Positions 27,201 to 33,921 of a stretch of DNA of 64,000 bases are shown here, piece after piece. The stretch lies in assembly GCA_963556495.2 (NCBI GenBank), contig OY747711.1, forward strand, positions 31,386,914-31,450,913, written 5' to 3'. The notes below the pieces were generated by a model, which made no database searches, was not told the DNA's origin, and saw only the letters and a list, made by a program, of their open reading frames with translations. This DNA comes from Valencia hispanica. Lineage: Eukaryota > Chordata > Actinopteri > Cyprinodontiformes > Valenciidae. Each line of letters begins with the position of its first letter. The first letter of the stretch is position 1. Made by a program: the position numbers and the translations under genes.

Positions 27201-30200
27201 AATGTAAACATAAACACCAGGCATCAGTGTGTTTAAGGTGTTACCTTAAATCCGGTTCACACTGTGCATTTTTTCGGCTGTTCTTGACAAATGTTTTGTC
27301 GTGAATAGAGTCGTGGTGAAAAACAATGTCCGTGAGTTGCAGGTCTGTGGCCGTCCAGTGTGATGTGCCCTCTGACTGCTTATTGAGAATTCTCATGACA
27401 CAATTCTAATCTCCAACAGTCTTCAGGCAGTGTCAGAAACTCTACAACTCTGGCCTGCAATCGACTATTGAAAATACACCAGAGGGTGATGTGAAAAGAT
27501 AGTGGCGAGAGTACAATGCAGTAGCAGTATCAACATTAGCACAAATGGAGTCTAGACGCAAGAACATGTGAAGCAACAAAAAGACAAATGTATTGACCTT
27601 TCGCAGACTGTAAATCACATTTTATTATTGTCCTCTTGGGTATTTCTCGATTGTTAGGTGCGTATACTTTTCAGCGACGTAAGCTTGTGACGTTAGGGTG
27701 CCCTACTAGAGCATTGGTTCCCAAACTATTTCTGCTGGGCCCCCCTTTAGTTTATAAGACAATGTTCACGCAAGAAGAGTTACTGGCAAATCAGTTTATA
27801 ACGAAAGCAAACAGAAACACAGCAACAAGTCCTTCTTCTTCTATCTCATGTTATTTCTGCTGCTGTGGGCGTCTATGGGTTCTGTTTAGTGACGCAGCTC
27901 GCTGCTGAAACCGTCGTGATATGCGGCTGCCAAGCTGATTCTTTAAATGGCCGGAGCGGGCGGACAGATTACCCCGTCAGAAAAAGGATTTGGTTCAATT
28001 ACCCTGAAGTTGTGATAGTGGAAACAGGCCTAGAGTCGTTGCCCAATCTATACAGATCTCTACAAAGTCCCTATATTTCCTTTGACATCTCATAAAGGCA
28101 CATATTGGACAGAGGAATAACCCATAGATTGCTGGCCTCTGTTATGAATCATAGATAGAACCATGTCCATAGTGCAGGGAAGTATGTAATCATCTTCAGT
28201 TGTGTGCGGTTTTCTCATTTACAAAAGTTTATATATGAGCTCAGTTAAGCATTTGCAGGTGTTTGGTGTAACAAAACAAAAGGAAAGATATGCTTTGTCA
28301 TATTTTCTATTTTTTGGCTAGGAAGGAAGTTGGTTTAGAAGCTTATTTGGCAATGTTTTATCTTCTGCTTTGCATTTATGTGGGAGCCTCGTCAAAAACC
28401 TGTCAGTTATTTTCGCTTTTAAATTTTATCCATTCATTTTATTCCCCCCTGCAATGACTCTGCGCCCCCTACTTTGGGATCCACTGTGCTTAGAGCAAGG
28501 CGTTGCGCAGTTTGACTCATTGAAATCTTGGTCCGTACAGTGTCACCAAACAAATAGTGTGTTGTTTTTTCACCTGAACACATATAAAATTTTTATGTGA
28601 CGTCTAAGTTACTCAGTGCAATGTTCTGTAGTGAAACTTTAAAAAGAGACATTGAAACAAAACAGCAAGGACTCCCAGATATCACTAAACTCTGCTATTT
28701 GTGAAAATTAGGGTTTCCTAATGCAGCTACAGTGGAGAAGGAAAGGTGGATCGAACCAAAACGCAATGTCAGCCTTAGCCTTTTTAACAGCAATAAAGTA
28801 CACTGATGCTTTACCCCTAGCTCAGTGAATCACCTGAAACAATTTCAAGCTAAATGTAAACATCACATTAACAGCAGAAAAATAATCTCCAAGGTGATTT
28901 AAACCTTTTTTCTCAAATGTGTCAACAGTTAAAAAAATCCATCCATCCATCCATCCATCCAGTTGCTATACCTGATTATTTCTTATTCGTTAATAAAATC
29001 AAACTAGGCACCATCTGACTTTAAATCAGAAACGTACAACTTTGGGTTTTCCCAAATCGTTTAAAGGCACAGTAAACAAGTGTATGTAAAAGGCCGGAAT
29101 TTAAAGAAAGCAATAAAAATTCTCTTTTTATTCTGGCATTTGGCAAAGTGATAAAAAAAAAAATCTTATTTAACTTATAACAGAAAATGTTTAGTTTGAT
29201 TGAATTTCAGGCAGGGCTTTTCATGCAGTCCATATAAACATCTGGTTTCAACTCTAACCCAGGTTAAAATACACATTTGCTTACTTGACAAACTTCACAC
29301 TTCTCACAACTGCCTGGATGACTCGGCTGTTATTCTTTCTCTTGAGACTTCTGTTGTGGCTGGTGCACGTCCTGTGGGGTATGCTTCATCTTGCAGTCTT
29401 GTGCTATTCTACTCCTTGAAGCCAGGACTCTGCATAAGACTTGTTTCATACTCTTAGGGAAGAAAGTGTTTTCAATAGATAACACTGTTTGTTGGTGGGT
29501 GAGGAGGGGTCGATTCTTTACAATTTAATGAATCTCACCCACTGTCATTGCACCACTGGGTCCTTCGGGAAAGTATGTAAGCTCACTCCCCTCTTTAAAG
29601 TCTAAACATTTATTAGGCACACATTCATTAAAAAGTATTTTTCTGTTTTCCAAGCAATAGTTCATCAGTTACCATGGGTCTAGATGCTATATCATCCTTC
29701 ATATATGATAGTCACTTACAGCTTTTTTGATGTCAAAATTACAGAAATTATCAATAGTGATTTATTTATGTTTTGTACTTCCAATAATTATAGGTTTTTA
29801 TGACATTTAACCTTTAAGATGCTGAGAGAACCAGTTTCACCATTAAATCAACCAGCTTGTGGACAATGAGACATCTGTTCTTGTCACAGTGGTTGTGATT
29901 CATCAGCTTTCCAGCCTTAGTTCTGCCCTTCTCAGACAGACATGTTCCTTTAGTGAGAGACCTATTAAGTTTTTTGTTTGTTTTAACAACATCATGCGTG
30001 TTAAGTCGTAAGGCATGAACGATTATACAAATCATACAATATTGATGTGAAATAGTCAGAAACATGTTTTAGTTTATAATAAAGAGATTCATTATCAATC
30101 TTAAAATACTATGTGTTTCATGTTGATAAAGTCAAAATATGAGATACAGGGGCAATTTGTAAAATTATTGCGATGTCAAAACAGTCTATTGGCTCTGAAA

Positions 30201-30291
30201 TTTCCACGTTTCTTTTATGTTCGCAGGAGGCTTTGGGAGAAATATGGAGAGAATTGTCACAAGGGAATTTCCAAATTGTACTAATGTCTAA
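121..30291 (+). CDS. sorcs3: SORCS3, C-terminal half (10 exons, spliced)
   Basis: This is the 3' part of a SorCS-type VPS10 receptor, a type I membrane protein. In vertebrates the family sorts neuronal cargo between Golgi, endosomes and the plasma membrane, and SORCS3 is reported at postsynaptic sites. Exons: 121-292, 13669-13855, 14110-14243, 14573-14696, 15003-15115, 15414-15548, 21370-21469, 22599-22704, 22797-22957, 30227-30291. Joined in order they stay in one frame and give the end of the 10CC region (YRKVLSNNC), a PKD domain (DFGDG), a WWFEN module, the [10 protein letters not shown] block, a transmembrane helix followed by YKFKR, and a tail that begins KIPW and ends NCTNV, then TAA. 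Assignment to SORCS3 rather than SORCS1 rests on the IPW tail start, the [12 protein letters not shown] tail block and the PDZ-like end, compared with family memory. The VPS10 propeller exons lie upstream of the window. Confidence 0.93.
293..690. other. intronic sequence without recognisable feature
   Basis: AT-rich intron of sorcs3. I see no exon, RNA gene or clear repeat. Confidence 0.5.
690..1981 (+). mobile_element. Tc1/mariner transposon, decayed
   Basis: The sequence 900-1760 reads as a Tc1-type transposase broken by stops and frameshifts. Recognisable parts are [14 protein letters not shown] early and a DDE core near 1260-1400 ([12 protein letters not shown] in one frame, [12 protein letters not shown] in another). 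Inverted subterminal repeats are visible: 790-880 resembles the reverse complement of 1770-1860 (both carry TTTGCCTTCAAA/T). The right tip near 1951-1980 reads CACCTGTCTAAAACTTCTG. The left tip is unclear. Confidence 0.75.
1984..2400. mobile_element. internally deleted Tc1-type element (MITE-like)
   Basis: It starts after TA with CAGTGGGGTAAAA. The left arm (about 2000-2150) is repeated in inverted form at about 2280-2395: CAACTATGAGAGACA on one side, TGTCTCTCATAGTTG on the other. The transposase is gone. The outer 45 bases of the right arm are missing. It abuts the previous Tc1. Confidence 0.75.
2400..2738. other. AT-rich sequence, possible L2 3' end
   Basis: No coding signal. Bases 2721-2737 are an exact copy of 4739-4755, the 3' side of the L2-type LINE that lies beyond the intervening insertion. 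Confidence 0.4.
2738..3112. repeat. retroposon-like repeat, interrupted by Tc1
   Basis: The part near 2814-2880 resembles the reverse complement of about 27505-27565 (shared core TGCTAATGTTGATACTGCTA), so this is a dispersed repeat family. It resumes after the Tc1 at 4704 and ends in an A-rich tail (4720-4738). The whole is flanked by the 17-base direct repeat at 2721-2737 and 4739-4755. Confidence 0.5.
3113..4701 (-). mobile_element. near-complete Tc1 transposon
   Basis: It is bounded by TA dinucleotides, with inverted repeats of about 200 bp. The left tip is CAGTGGCTTGAAAAAGTATT; the right end is its inverted form, ending GCCACTG before TA at 4702. The arms are close to identical over their length, which suggests a fairly young copy. 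The only gene inside is the broken transposase at 3333-4331. Confidence 0.92.
3333..4331 (-). pseudogene. Tc1 transposase with one nonsense codon
   Basis: From ATG at 4331 the frame runs 260 codons: HTH ([20 protein letters not shown]), linker [14 protein letters not shown], first catalytic Asp in [10 protein letters not shown], second in QQDNDPKH. It then meets TGA at 3549-3551 after HIHVLE, where the family has Trp. The frame continues past the stop through [17 protein letters not shown], which holds the third acidic residue, to a natural end near 3333. A short in-frame loss is likely after IMLWG, where the usual CFSAxG residues are absent. It is not expected to make active enzyme. Confidence 0.88.
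4745..5835 (-). mobile_element. 5'-truncated L2/CR1-type LINE, reverse transcriptase remnant
   Basis: The - strand encodes RT fragments: [20 protein letters not shown] and SYADDTQL (catalytic YADD) near 5550-5660, then after a frame change [19 protein letters not shown] and [15 protein letters not shown] (5041-5505). A single stop follows, and then the C-terminal [19 protein letters not shown]. It is broken by a frameshift and a stop and lacks the endonuclease. Confidence 0.85.
5836..6998. other. intronic sequence, mostly featureless
   Basis: T-rich and A-rich intron of sorcs3. No exon or recognised repeat. A short piece near 5880-5960 may be LINE debris. Confidence 0.4.
6999..7475 (+). mobile_element. 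LINE reverse-transcriptase fragment
   Basis: A frame open for 159 codons reads [20 protein letters not shown] (FADD active site), then [20 protein letters not shown] and [14 protein letters not shown]. This is the palm/thumb part of an L2/CR1-type RT, cut at both ends. It is related to, but more conserved than, the RT at 9089-10438. Confidence 0.85.
7476..8806. other. intronic sequence without recognised feature
   Basis: AT-rich sorcs3 intron. The short open frames on either strand have no family signature. Confidence 0.45.
9089..10438 (-). pseudogene. LINE reverse transcriptase ORF
   Basis: This is the long open part of the LINE described at 8807-11275, with all RT palm motifs including FADD. 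It lacks the N-terminal endonuclease and ends early at a TAG after TSRH. The open frames on the opposite strand here are shadows. Confidence 0.85.
10493..11083. mobile_element. MITE with TIR GTGTTTACACGACAACGTT
   Basis: The left end reads GGGTGTTTACACGACAACG. The right end, inverted, reads GGGGCTGTTCACACGACAAC. Both sides are flanked by CTTAGG-like sequence, a probable target duplication. It is rich in CG dinucleotides compared with the intron. The type of end suggests hAT, but the superfamily is uncertain. It interrupts the LINE. Confidence 0.75.
11276..11410 (-). mobile_element. fragment of Tc1-like element
   Basis: Bases 11273-11320 are nearly the same as 12461-12508 (shared core TTTCAGCAGTCCAGATGTCG). 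The fragment adjoins the 5' end of the LINE. Confidence 0.5.
11910..12750 (-). mobile_element. decayed Tc1/mariner remnant
   Basis: A series of Tc1-like tracts on the - strand: GGTTTAAAAATAGCAGGGCC near the left end, a transposase-like region 12130-12600 with many stops, and the shared block at 12461-12508. No open frame remains. Confidence 0.55.
12751..13668. other. end of long sorcs3 intron
   Basis: AT-rich; no repeat family recognised. It ends at the acceptor of the PKD exon. Confidence 0.4.
13669..13855 (+). CDS. sorcs3: sorcs3 exon: PKD domain core
   Basis: The acceptor CCGCAG precedes the exon and the donor GTGCGT follows it. The 187 bases encode a PKD (polycystic-kidney-disease Ig-like) domain with the hallmark DFGDG, then DDGIKHIY and [15 protein letters not shown]. 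Length and phase equal the sorcs1 exon at 55794-55980. Confidence 0.95.
14110..14243 (+). CDS. sorcs3: sorcs3 exon: membrane-proximal Ig-like module, WWFEN
   Basis: It lies between acceptor CTGCCTCAG and donor GTGAGG and is 134 bases long. It reads [15 protein letters not shown], then [10 protein letters not shown] and [11 protein letters not shown]. The tryptophan pair is shared with the sorcs1 exon at 53749-53882, which has the same size and phase. Confidence 0.95.
14573..14696 (+). CDS. sorcs3: sorcs3 exon: PIITLEGS module
   Basis: The acceptor is GAACTTCAG and the donor is GTGAGT. The 124 bases encode [19 protein letters not shown], then [19 protein letters not shown]. It is homologous to the 124-base sorcs1 exon at 53549-53672. 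Confidence 0.95.
15003..15115 (+). CDS. sorcs3: sorcs3 exon: [12 protein letters not shown] block
   Basis: The acceptor is TTTTTTCCAG and the donor is GTACAT. The 113 bases read [18 protein letters not shown], then [20 protein letters not shown]. This acidic PEWR block is conserved across SorCS1 and SorCS3. The sorcs1 counterpart is 51876-51988. Confidence 0.95.
15414..15548 (+). CDS. sorcs3: sorcs3 exon: [13 protein letters not shown] block
   Basis: The acceptor is CCCAGCAG and the donor is GTAAGA. The 135 bases, phase 0 at both ends, read [20 protein letters not shown], then [13 protein letters not shown]. It is equal in length and phase to sorcs1 50990-51124. Confidence 0.95.
15885..16260. 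mobile_element. RTE/Rex3-type LINE fragment
   Basis: A block including CAACTCATTCTGGGGGATCC, AGCGACTCCTTTTGATGCAA and AGCAGCTCTACTCCACGCTC resembles the widespread fish RTE/Rex3-type 3' region. No intact frame remains. The assignment is by recognition of the block only. Confidence 0.5.
16261..16808. other. intronic sequence, A-rich tracts
   Basis: sorcs3 intron between exons 15548 and 21370. A tract AAAAAAAAACAAAAAAAAAC lies near 16475, and no feature is recognised. Confidence 0.4.
16809..17920 (-). mobile_element. mariner/Tc1-family element with CTCAAAAAA ends
   Basis: The left tip near 16810 (ACTACTCAAAAAAAAGGGAA) and the inverted right tip near 17918 (TACTCAAAAAATAAAGGGGA) are terminal inverted repeats. 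Inside, the - strand encodes a transposase piece, [38 protein letters not shown] and [11 protein letters not shown]. The second Asp motif (EDNPRPH) is visible; the N-terminal part is missing. Confidence 0.8.
18261..19430. repeat. foldback element: large inverted repeat
   Basis: The left arm 18261-18604 and right arm 19081-19430 are reverse complements over about 345 bases with scattered mismatches. Examples: AAAATCTGTTCCCCTGAAAT and TTACTTTATTAAGCTTCCAG on the left appear inverted on the right. The 476-base spacer (18605-19080) is more GC-rich and has no clear gene. No transposase is visible. Confidence 0.85.
19431..20094. other. intronic sequence
   Basis: The part 19790-19890 (GGGAGGCGCCACTTCCGGTA) is GC-richer and may be repeat debris. 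No gene is seen. Confidence 0.35.
20101..20422. mobile_element. truncated copy of the AGGGGCTATATGCAA MITE
   Basis: It starts AGGGGCTATATGCAATTTTC and matches 59397-59600 over most of its length, including ATTCGCACAATCCATT and CATCCGCAGACAGC. Relative to that copy it carries about 70 extra bases (20150-20240) and has lost the right end. Confidence 0.75.
20423..21369. other. intronic sequence without recognised feature
   Basis: AT-rich; ends at the acceptor of the sorcs3 exon at 21370. Confidence 0.4.
21370..21469 (+). CDS. sorcs3: sorcs3 exon: ALNQ membrane-proximal segment
   Basis: The acceptor is TTTTAAAACAG and the donor is GTAAGT. The 100 bases read [20 protein letters not shown], then [13 protein letters not shown]. 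The counterpart is sorcs1 47248-47347, also 100 bases. Confidence 0.93.
21470..22598. other. intronic sequence without recognised feature
   Basis: sorcs3 intron before the transmembrane exon. I see no repeat family or RNA gene. Confidence 0.4.
22599..22704 (+). CDS. sorcs3: sorcs3 exon: transmembrane helix
   Basis: The acceptor is GTGTTTCAG and the donor is GTTTGT. The 106 bases encode [12 protein letters not shown], a hydrophobic helix of about 22 residues ([18 protein letters not shown]) and the stop-transfer KFKR. It is one codon shorter than the sorcs1 exon. Confidence 0.95.
22797..22957 (+). CDS. sorcs3: sorcs3 exon: cytoplasmic tail
   Basis: The acceptor is CTCTTTCAG and the donor is GTAATC. 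The 161 bases read [19 protein letters not shown], then [20 protein letters not shown]. The tail is highly charged. The EKEL block and the IPW start are the main reasons for calling SORCS3. Confidence 0.92.
23111..23217. repeat. (TATTA)n pentanucleotide microsatellite
   Basis: About 21 nearly perfect units of TATTA, preceded by imperfect TTATTA units from 23066. It lies about 150 bases after a sorcs3 splice donor. Confidence 0.97.
23275..23375 (+). mobile_element. LINE (L2-type) 3' end
   Basis: TGTAAAGCACCTTGAATCAC, then TGCTATACAAATAAAATTGC and repeated CCTTG units form the common tail of fish L2-type LINEs. Confidence 0.65.
23376..24396. other. intronic sequence without recognised feature
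   Basis: Unique-looking AT-rich intron of sorcs3. Confidence 0.4.
24397..26210 (+). mobile_element. Tc1 transposon, decayed, carrying a nested MITE
   Basis: The left tip reads CAGTGACTATGAAAAGTATT and the right side (near 26185-26205) GTGAATATTTAAGCAGTCAC. Fragments of transposase run on the + strand: GTCTGATGAGACC (DET) near 25136, TGATGCATGGTGGTGGCAGC near 25730, and a last open piece 25963-26169 reading [20 protein letters not shown], which holds the third acidic position. A Harbinger-like MITE interrupts it at 25225-25723. Confidence 0.82.
25225..25723. mobile_element. PIF/Harbinger-like MITE with TAA target duplication
   Basis: The left end is AGGCCGGTTTATACTTCTGC. The right end, inverted, is AGCTTGGTTTATACTTCTGC. 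It is flanked by TAA on both sides (25222-25224 and 25724-25726), the duplication expected for Harbinger. It is rich in CG. The host Tc1 sequence reads on directly when it is removed. Confidence 0.82.
26309..26344. repeat. (AAAT)n low-complexity repeat
   Basis: A run of AAATAAATAAATAAAATAAA and similar units. Confidence 0.85.
26345..27236. other. intronic sequence without recognised feature
   Basis: AT-rich sorcs3 intron. Confidence 0.4.
27240..27620. repeat. dispersed repeat, second copy of the 2.8-kb repeat
   Basis: It begins near TTAAATCCGGTTCACACTGT. Its part near 27505-27565 matches 2814-2880 in the opposite orientation (AGTAGCAGTATCAACATTAG). Its borders are unclear. Confidence 0.5.
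27714..28489. mobile_element. hAT-type MITE with 8-bp target duplication
   Basis: The left end TTGGTTCCCAAACTATTTCT and the inverted right end (about GTGGATCCCAAAGTAGGGGG) are imperfect inverted repeats. The flanks are CTAGAGCA (27706-27713) and TTAGAGCA (28490-28497), a 7/8 match. No coding capacity is seen. Confidence 0.75.
28490..30226. other. last sorcs3 intron, 3' part
   Basis: Mostly unique AT-rich sequence. A short (ATCC)n run lies at 28937-28962. Confidence 0.4.
28937..28962. repeat. (ATCC)n microsatellite
   Basis: Six tandem ATCC units. Confidence 0.9.
30227..30291 (+). CDS. sorcs3: sorcs3 last coding exon with PDZ-type C terminus
   Basis: The acceptor TATGTTCGCAG precedes the exon and frame is kept by the phase-1 donor at 22957. 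It encodes [21 protein letters not shown] and then TAA at 30289-30291. The last residues (TNV, S/T-x-V class I) look like a PDZ ligand. Vertebrate SORCS3 is known to bind PDZ proteins such as PICK1 through its tail. Confidence 0.9.
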
Positions 30292-30667
30292 CATGAGTAA
30301 GTACTGTGTGTTGTGTTTTGATTGTGCTTAGTTTGCTTTATCTGAATTTTTTTTTTCACTTATGTCATGCTGATAGCGTCTATTGTTTGAATTCATTTTT
30401 TACTTATGTGGACATTGTAAGTAGTTTGCAGTATCTCAGTTGTATAAATCCTTTACTCTGAAGGTGTCCAACTGCTGAAATTACCCATGATGGTCCTAAA
30501 ACTGCCATAGTGGCTAATATAAATGTTTTATAAATAGTTTAAGAATATTGTCCAGATTTTAAAACATTGTACTGAGTTTATTCTATCTGAATGAGTCTTC
30601 TTTCAGATCATACAGAATTGCTAAATTGAAATATAATAATTATTAAATATATATGTTTTAGAAAACA

Positions 30668-31378
30668 TTGACATCTATTCACCGGCCACTTTATTAAGTA
30701 GTTCTTGCTAGTAATGGGTTGGACTCTATTTAGACTTCAGAATTACCTTTATTGTTCATTGCATAAATTCAACAATGTTCATATGATGATTGAATGTTAA
30801 CCTACCATCAGACCTGGCAACCTGGCAGCATTTCTCCATTCTTTTACACTACAACTGTAGCCTCAGTATCGTGTTTTTATAGCTGACAGCAGTAGCACCC
30901 AGGGAGGTGCTCTGCAGTTGTTTGTCCATCTGGTTCAAGGTTCAACGTCCTGTGTGGTTACAGATGGTTTTCTGCATACCTTGATTGTAAAGTGGTTATT
31001 TCAGGTACTATCATCTTTCTGTCACCTCAAGCCACACTGTCCATTCTTAACTGACATCAACAAGGCATTATTTCACACAGCTGCCACACACTGGATAGAA
31101 TCTCTTTTTTGGACCAGGCTCTGTAAACCCAAGAGGCAGTTGTGGGTAAAACTCTTAGTAGATCTGCAGTTTCGGAAATACTCAGCCAGAGTACCAACAA
31201 CCAAAGTCACTTAAAAATGTTTTCTTCCTCATTCTAATGATGCTTTGAACTTCAGGAATTTGTTTTTAACACACCTAGATGCCTAAAGGCTTTAGGTTTC
31301 TGCCATGTGACTGGCTGAGTCACTGTTTGCGTTAACAACCCATTGGACAGGTCTACCCAATAAAGTGGCCAGTGAGTG
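30668..31378. mobile_element. non-autonomous DNA transposon in the sorcs3 3' flank
   Basis: The left end CACCGGCCACTTTATTAAGT and the right end, inverted, CACTGGCCACTTTATTGGGT are terminal inverted repeats of a family common in fish. It lies 377 bases after the sorcs3 stop and contains AATAAA near its right end. The superfamily is not certain. Confidence 0.8.
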
Positions 31379-32211
31379 TCATGTGGTTTTGTACATGAGT
31401 AAAATATGTAAATGATGTTCTGTCAATTAGTTTGCCTTATTTGGACCTATCTAAAAGGATATCAAAACATTGGACTTAAACCTAAAGAAATAATGTTGTC
31501 ATTTATATCTTGCAAGACTTGTTAATACTGTTTCCTTTTTTGGTTAGTATGTTCCCCTACTGTACACATTAAACCAGAATGTAAAGTGTTAACTGTGTCT
31601 TGCCTTAGAACTATGAATACTATGATAGGTTATATTTTGGAGCATAAATGTGTTTCTACCTTTCTAGTAACAGAGGTCTTTTTGTTGTAAATATTATCCA
31701 GATGTGTACAAATGTCCAAATCTGATTCCTGTGAATGCTTAAATTCCAGAAACAAGTTGTGGTCTTGCTCTGTGAGATAATACCGGTGCTTTCAAAGACT
31801 GTTTCTCAGATGAAGGAAGTCAGACCTTTTTAAGTTTGGGATTTTTGAAACCTTGTACATAGATGCAAAGTCTCTAAAACCATCTTGTGTTTCCATCTGC
31901 TTCAGCCCTACAAGTTTTATGCCCACTTTGTCTACTTTATTATCTGCAACCAAGTCCCAGATTAACTGTGAACAAAGACTATATTGAGGTGTGTGTGTTT
32001 ACTGCATATATGTTTATTGGAATTTTTGAAGTTTCCTTGACACATTAAAAAAAATATTAAACATATTGTCTAAAGGTCTAGTTGTGCAGTTGCTCAAAAA
32101 TTATGCATGGTATATCTACAATATTGTACCTTTCTGTCAGTTATAAGAACATTGTCATGTTTTAAGTTGCATTTCTTACTGTGAACAAATTAACATTACA
32201 AAATTGTTGAA

Positions 32212-32217
32212 AATAAA
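32212..32217 (+). promoter_or_regulatory. candidate poly(A) signal AATAAA for sorcs3
   Basis: A canonical AATAAA lies about 1.9 kb after the sorcs3 stop, followed within 25 bases by T-rich sequence. It is chosen by position and context only. Confidence 0.4.
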
Positions 32218-32231
32218 TGTATTTTTATATG

Positions 32232-32258
32232 TTTTATTATTATTATTATTATTATTTT
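32232..32258. repeat. (TTA)n microsatellite
   Basis: About seven TTA units. Confidence 0.9.
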
Positions 32259-32259
32259 C

Positions 32260-33400
32260 TATTTTACATGTTCCTCCAGTATGTGTTCTATAGAAGTATG
32301 TACAAATACATGGCTTAAACTATGTCTGTGTTGTCATGACATAACCCTTACAAAAATAGTTCAAGAATCTGTGTTCTTACAAATCTTGGCCCAGTCTTAT
32401 CTGAAACACTGCTGCCTTGTAACAGGCAGTGTGTCAGCCTCAACATACTGCTCTTAATGATCTCACAGAGGCTCTGAAGTCTGCTTTAATGGGGAGAGGT
32501 GTGATAACAGCCACATGAAGATTCCCATCTGACATTTAGACTGAGCTCCATTTCACCTCTTTTGCTCAGTTAGCCTGTTACAGATGGTTTCTGTTTTAAT
32601 GGGAACAATTACAAGGCTGTGGACCACAATGAGAAACGGATGATTTGGTAAAGAAGAACAATGGGGATTACTAGTGTCCCCTCTTTCTTCTGATACAAAA
32701 GAGAACTGCTGCACATTAAAGTGTCACACAAACTGCCAGATTGGAGGAAGAAAACTTCACACACAAGGCAGGTGCAAAACAGGCCCATCTTCTGCTTTGC
32801 ATTTTGCTTGCCACTTCAACAACTATATCTCACACACATACACCAATCTCCATCACTCAAACAGCCATCAACGCCCCAAGAGTCTTATTCTCGCCTGTGC
32901 TCTCAGTCTGAATTAACACCAAGGCTTCTCTCTAACCGCCCTGGGATGTTCCGCGGTGCACAATCAAATTGAACGGTGACAATCACTAATGGATGATTCG
33001 CTGCAGCCAGACACTGTAATGTAGCACTCAATGAAAGGAAACATGCTCATCAATTTCACACTGTGGCTAACACAATATTGCTGTGGGTTATTGTTGTGCG
33101 ACATTTTTCATTCAAGGTGCCATCCAGAGTAGGAAAATCTTCTTTGTTGACCGGGTACGTGTTGATCTCCAGGAGAGGGGATAATTAATTTGTTGCACAG
33201 CAGGAGAGCGAAGGAACCAGCCAATTAGAATCACTCCAGGATACTCTGCACTGTTCATTGTCCTCCCACTCTGCCCCTTTGTAACAAGAAAATGGCTGCA
33301 GCGAAACTTTGGGCAAGCTAAACACTTATTGAAAAGTACTAAACAACAACCAAGAAGAATGTGATGTCAGAACCACCTGTTTCCATACACATAGATACGA
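32260..33400. other. intergenic sequence between sorcs3 and sorcs1
   Basis: This is the longest non-repetitive part of the intergenic region. The open frames of about 80 codons at 32674-32972 overlap in two frames and have no family signature. It may hold 3' regulatory sequence, but nothing specific can be named. Confidence 0.35.
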
Positions 33401-33921
33401 GGGATCCTGGCAAAATGGTGGCCCTCCTAAACTTTTCCACATTTTACAGCCACAAATGTCAACATATTTTATTTTATGTGTGGGACCAGCACAAATTAAT
33501 GTATAATGCAGAACCAGAGGGGAATTGATGGACATAATTTTCGACATTTTTTTAATAACTAAAAATCTGAAAAAATTTTGCCAGCTCTTGTATTCAGCTC
33601 TCTTTAATTAAGATTTGTAGAACCACTTAGAAGCATACCTCTATCAGCTTTGCATATCTACATTTGCTCCTCAATTGTTTCAGAATAGCACAAACTCAGT
33701 CAAATTGGATCGAGTGTTTTGTGAATATCAATTTTTAAGTCTCGCCCCAGATTCTCAGTTGGATTTAGATCTGGATTTTAGATAGAGTTTTGTCAAAGGA
33801 ATTGCAAGCAAATGTTTAAATACATCTTTATTAGTCAATATGGTAGGAGTTTTAGTGTGGTGTCCACTCTCTGATACCATCAATCTATGGTCATGTTGTC
33901 AAGTCATGGAGTGCCATTCTA

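Larger units (their letters stand above)
30292..32240 (+). other. sorcs3: probable sorcs3 3' UTR / 3' flank
   Basis: This AT-rich, non-coding stretch follows the stop. It holds a DNA-transposon copy (30668-31378) and two AATAAA hexamers, one inside that element near 31358 and one at 32212-32217. The second lies in a very AT-rich context, followed by a TTA repeat, and is the better poly(A) candidate. The transcript end cannot be fixed from sequence alone. Confidence 0.5.

Noticed and set aside
32674..32972. Two overlapping 80-codon frames in the intergenic region
   Set aside because: Two frames of the same DNA with low-complexity His/Ser content and no family match.
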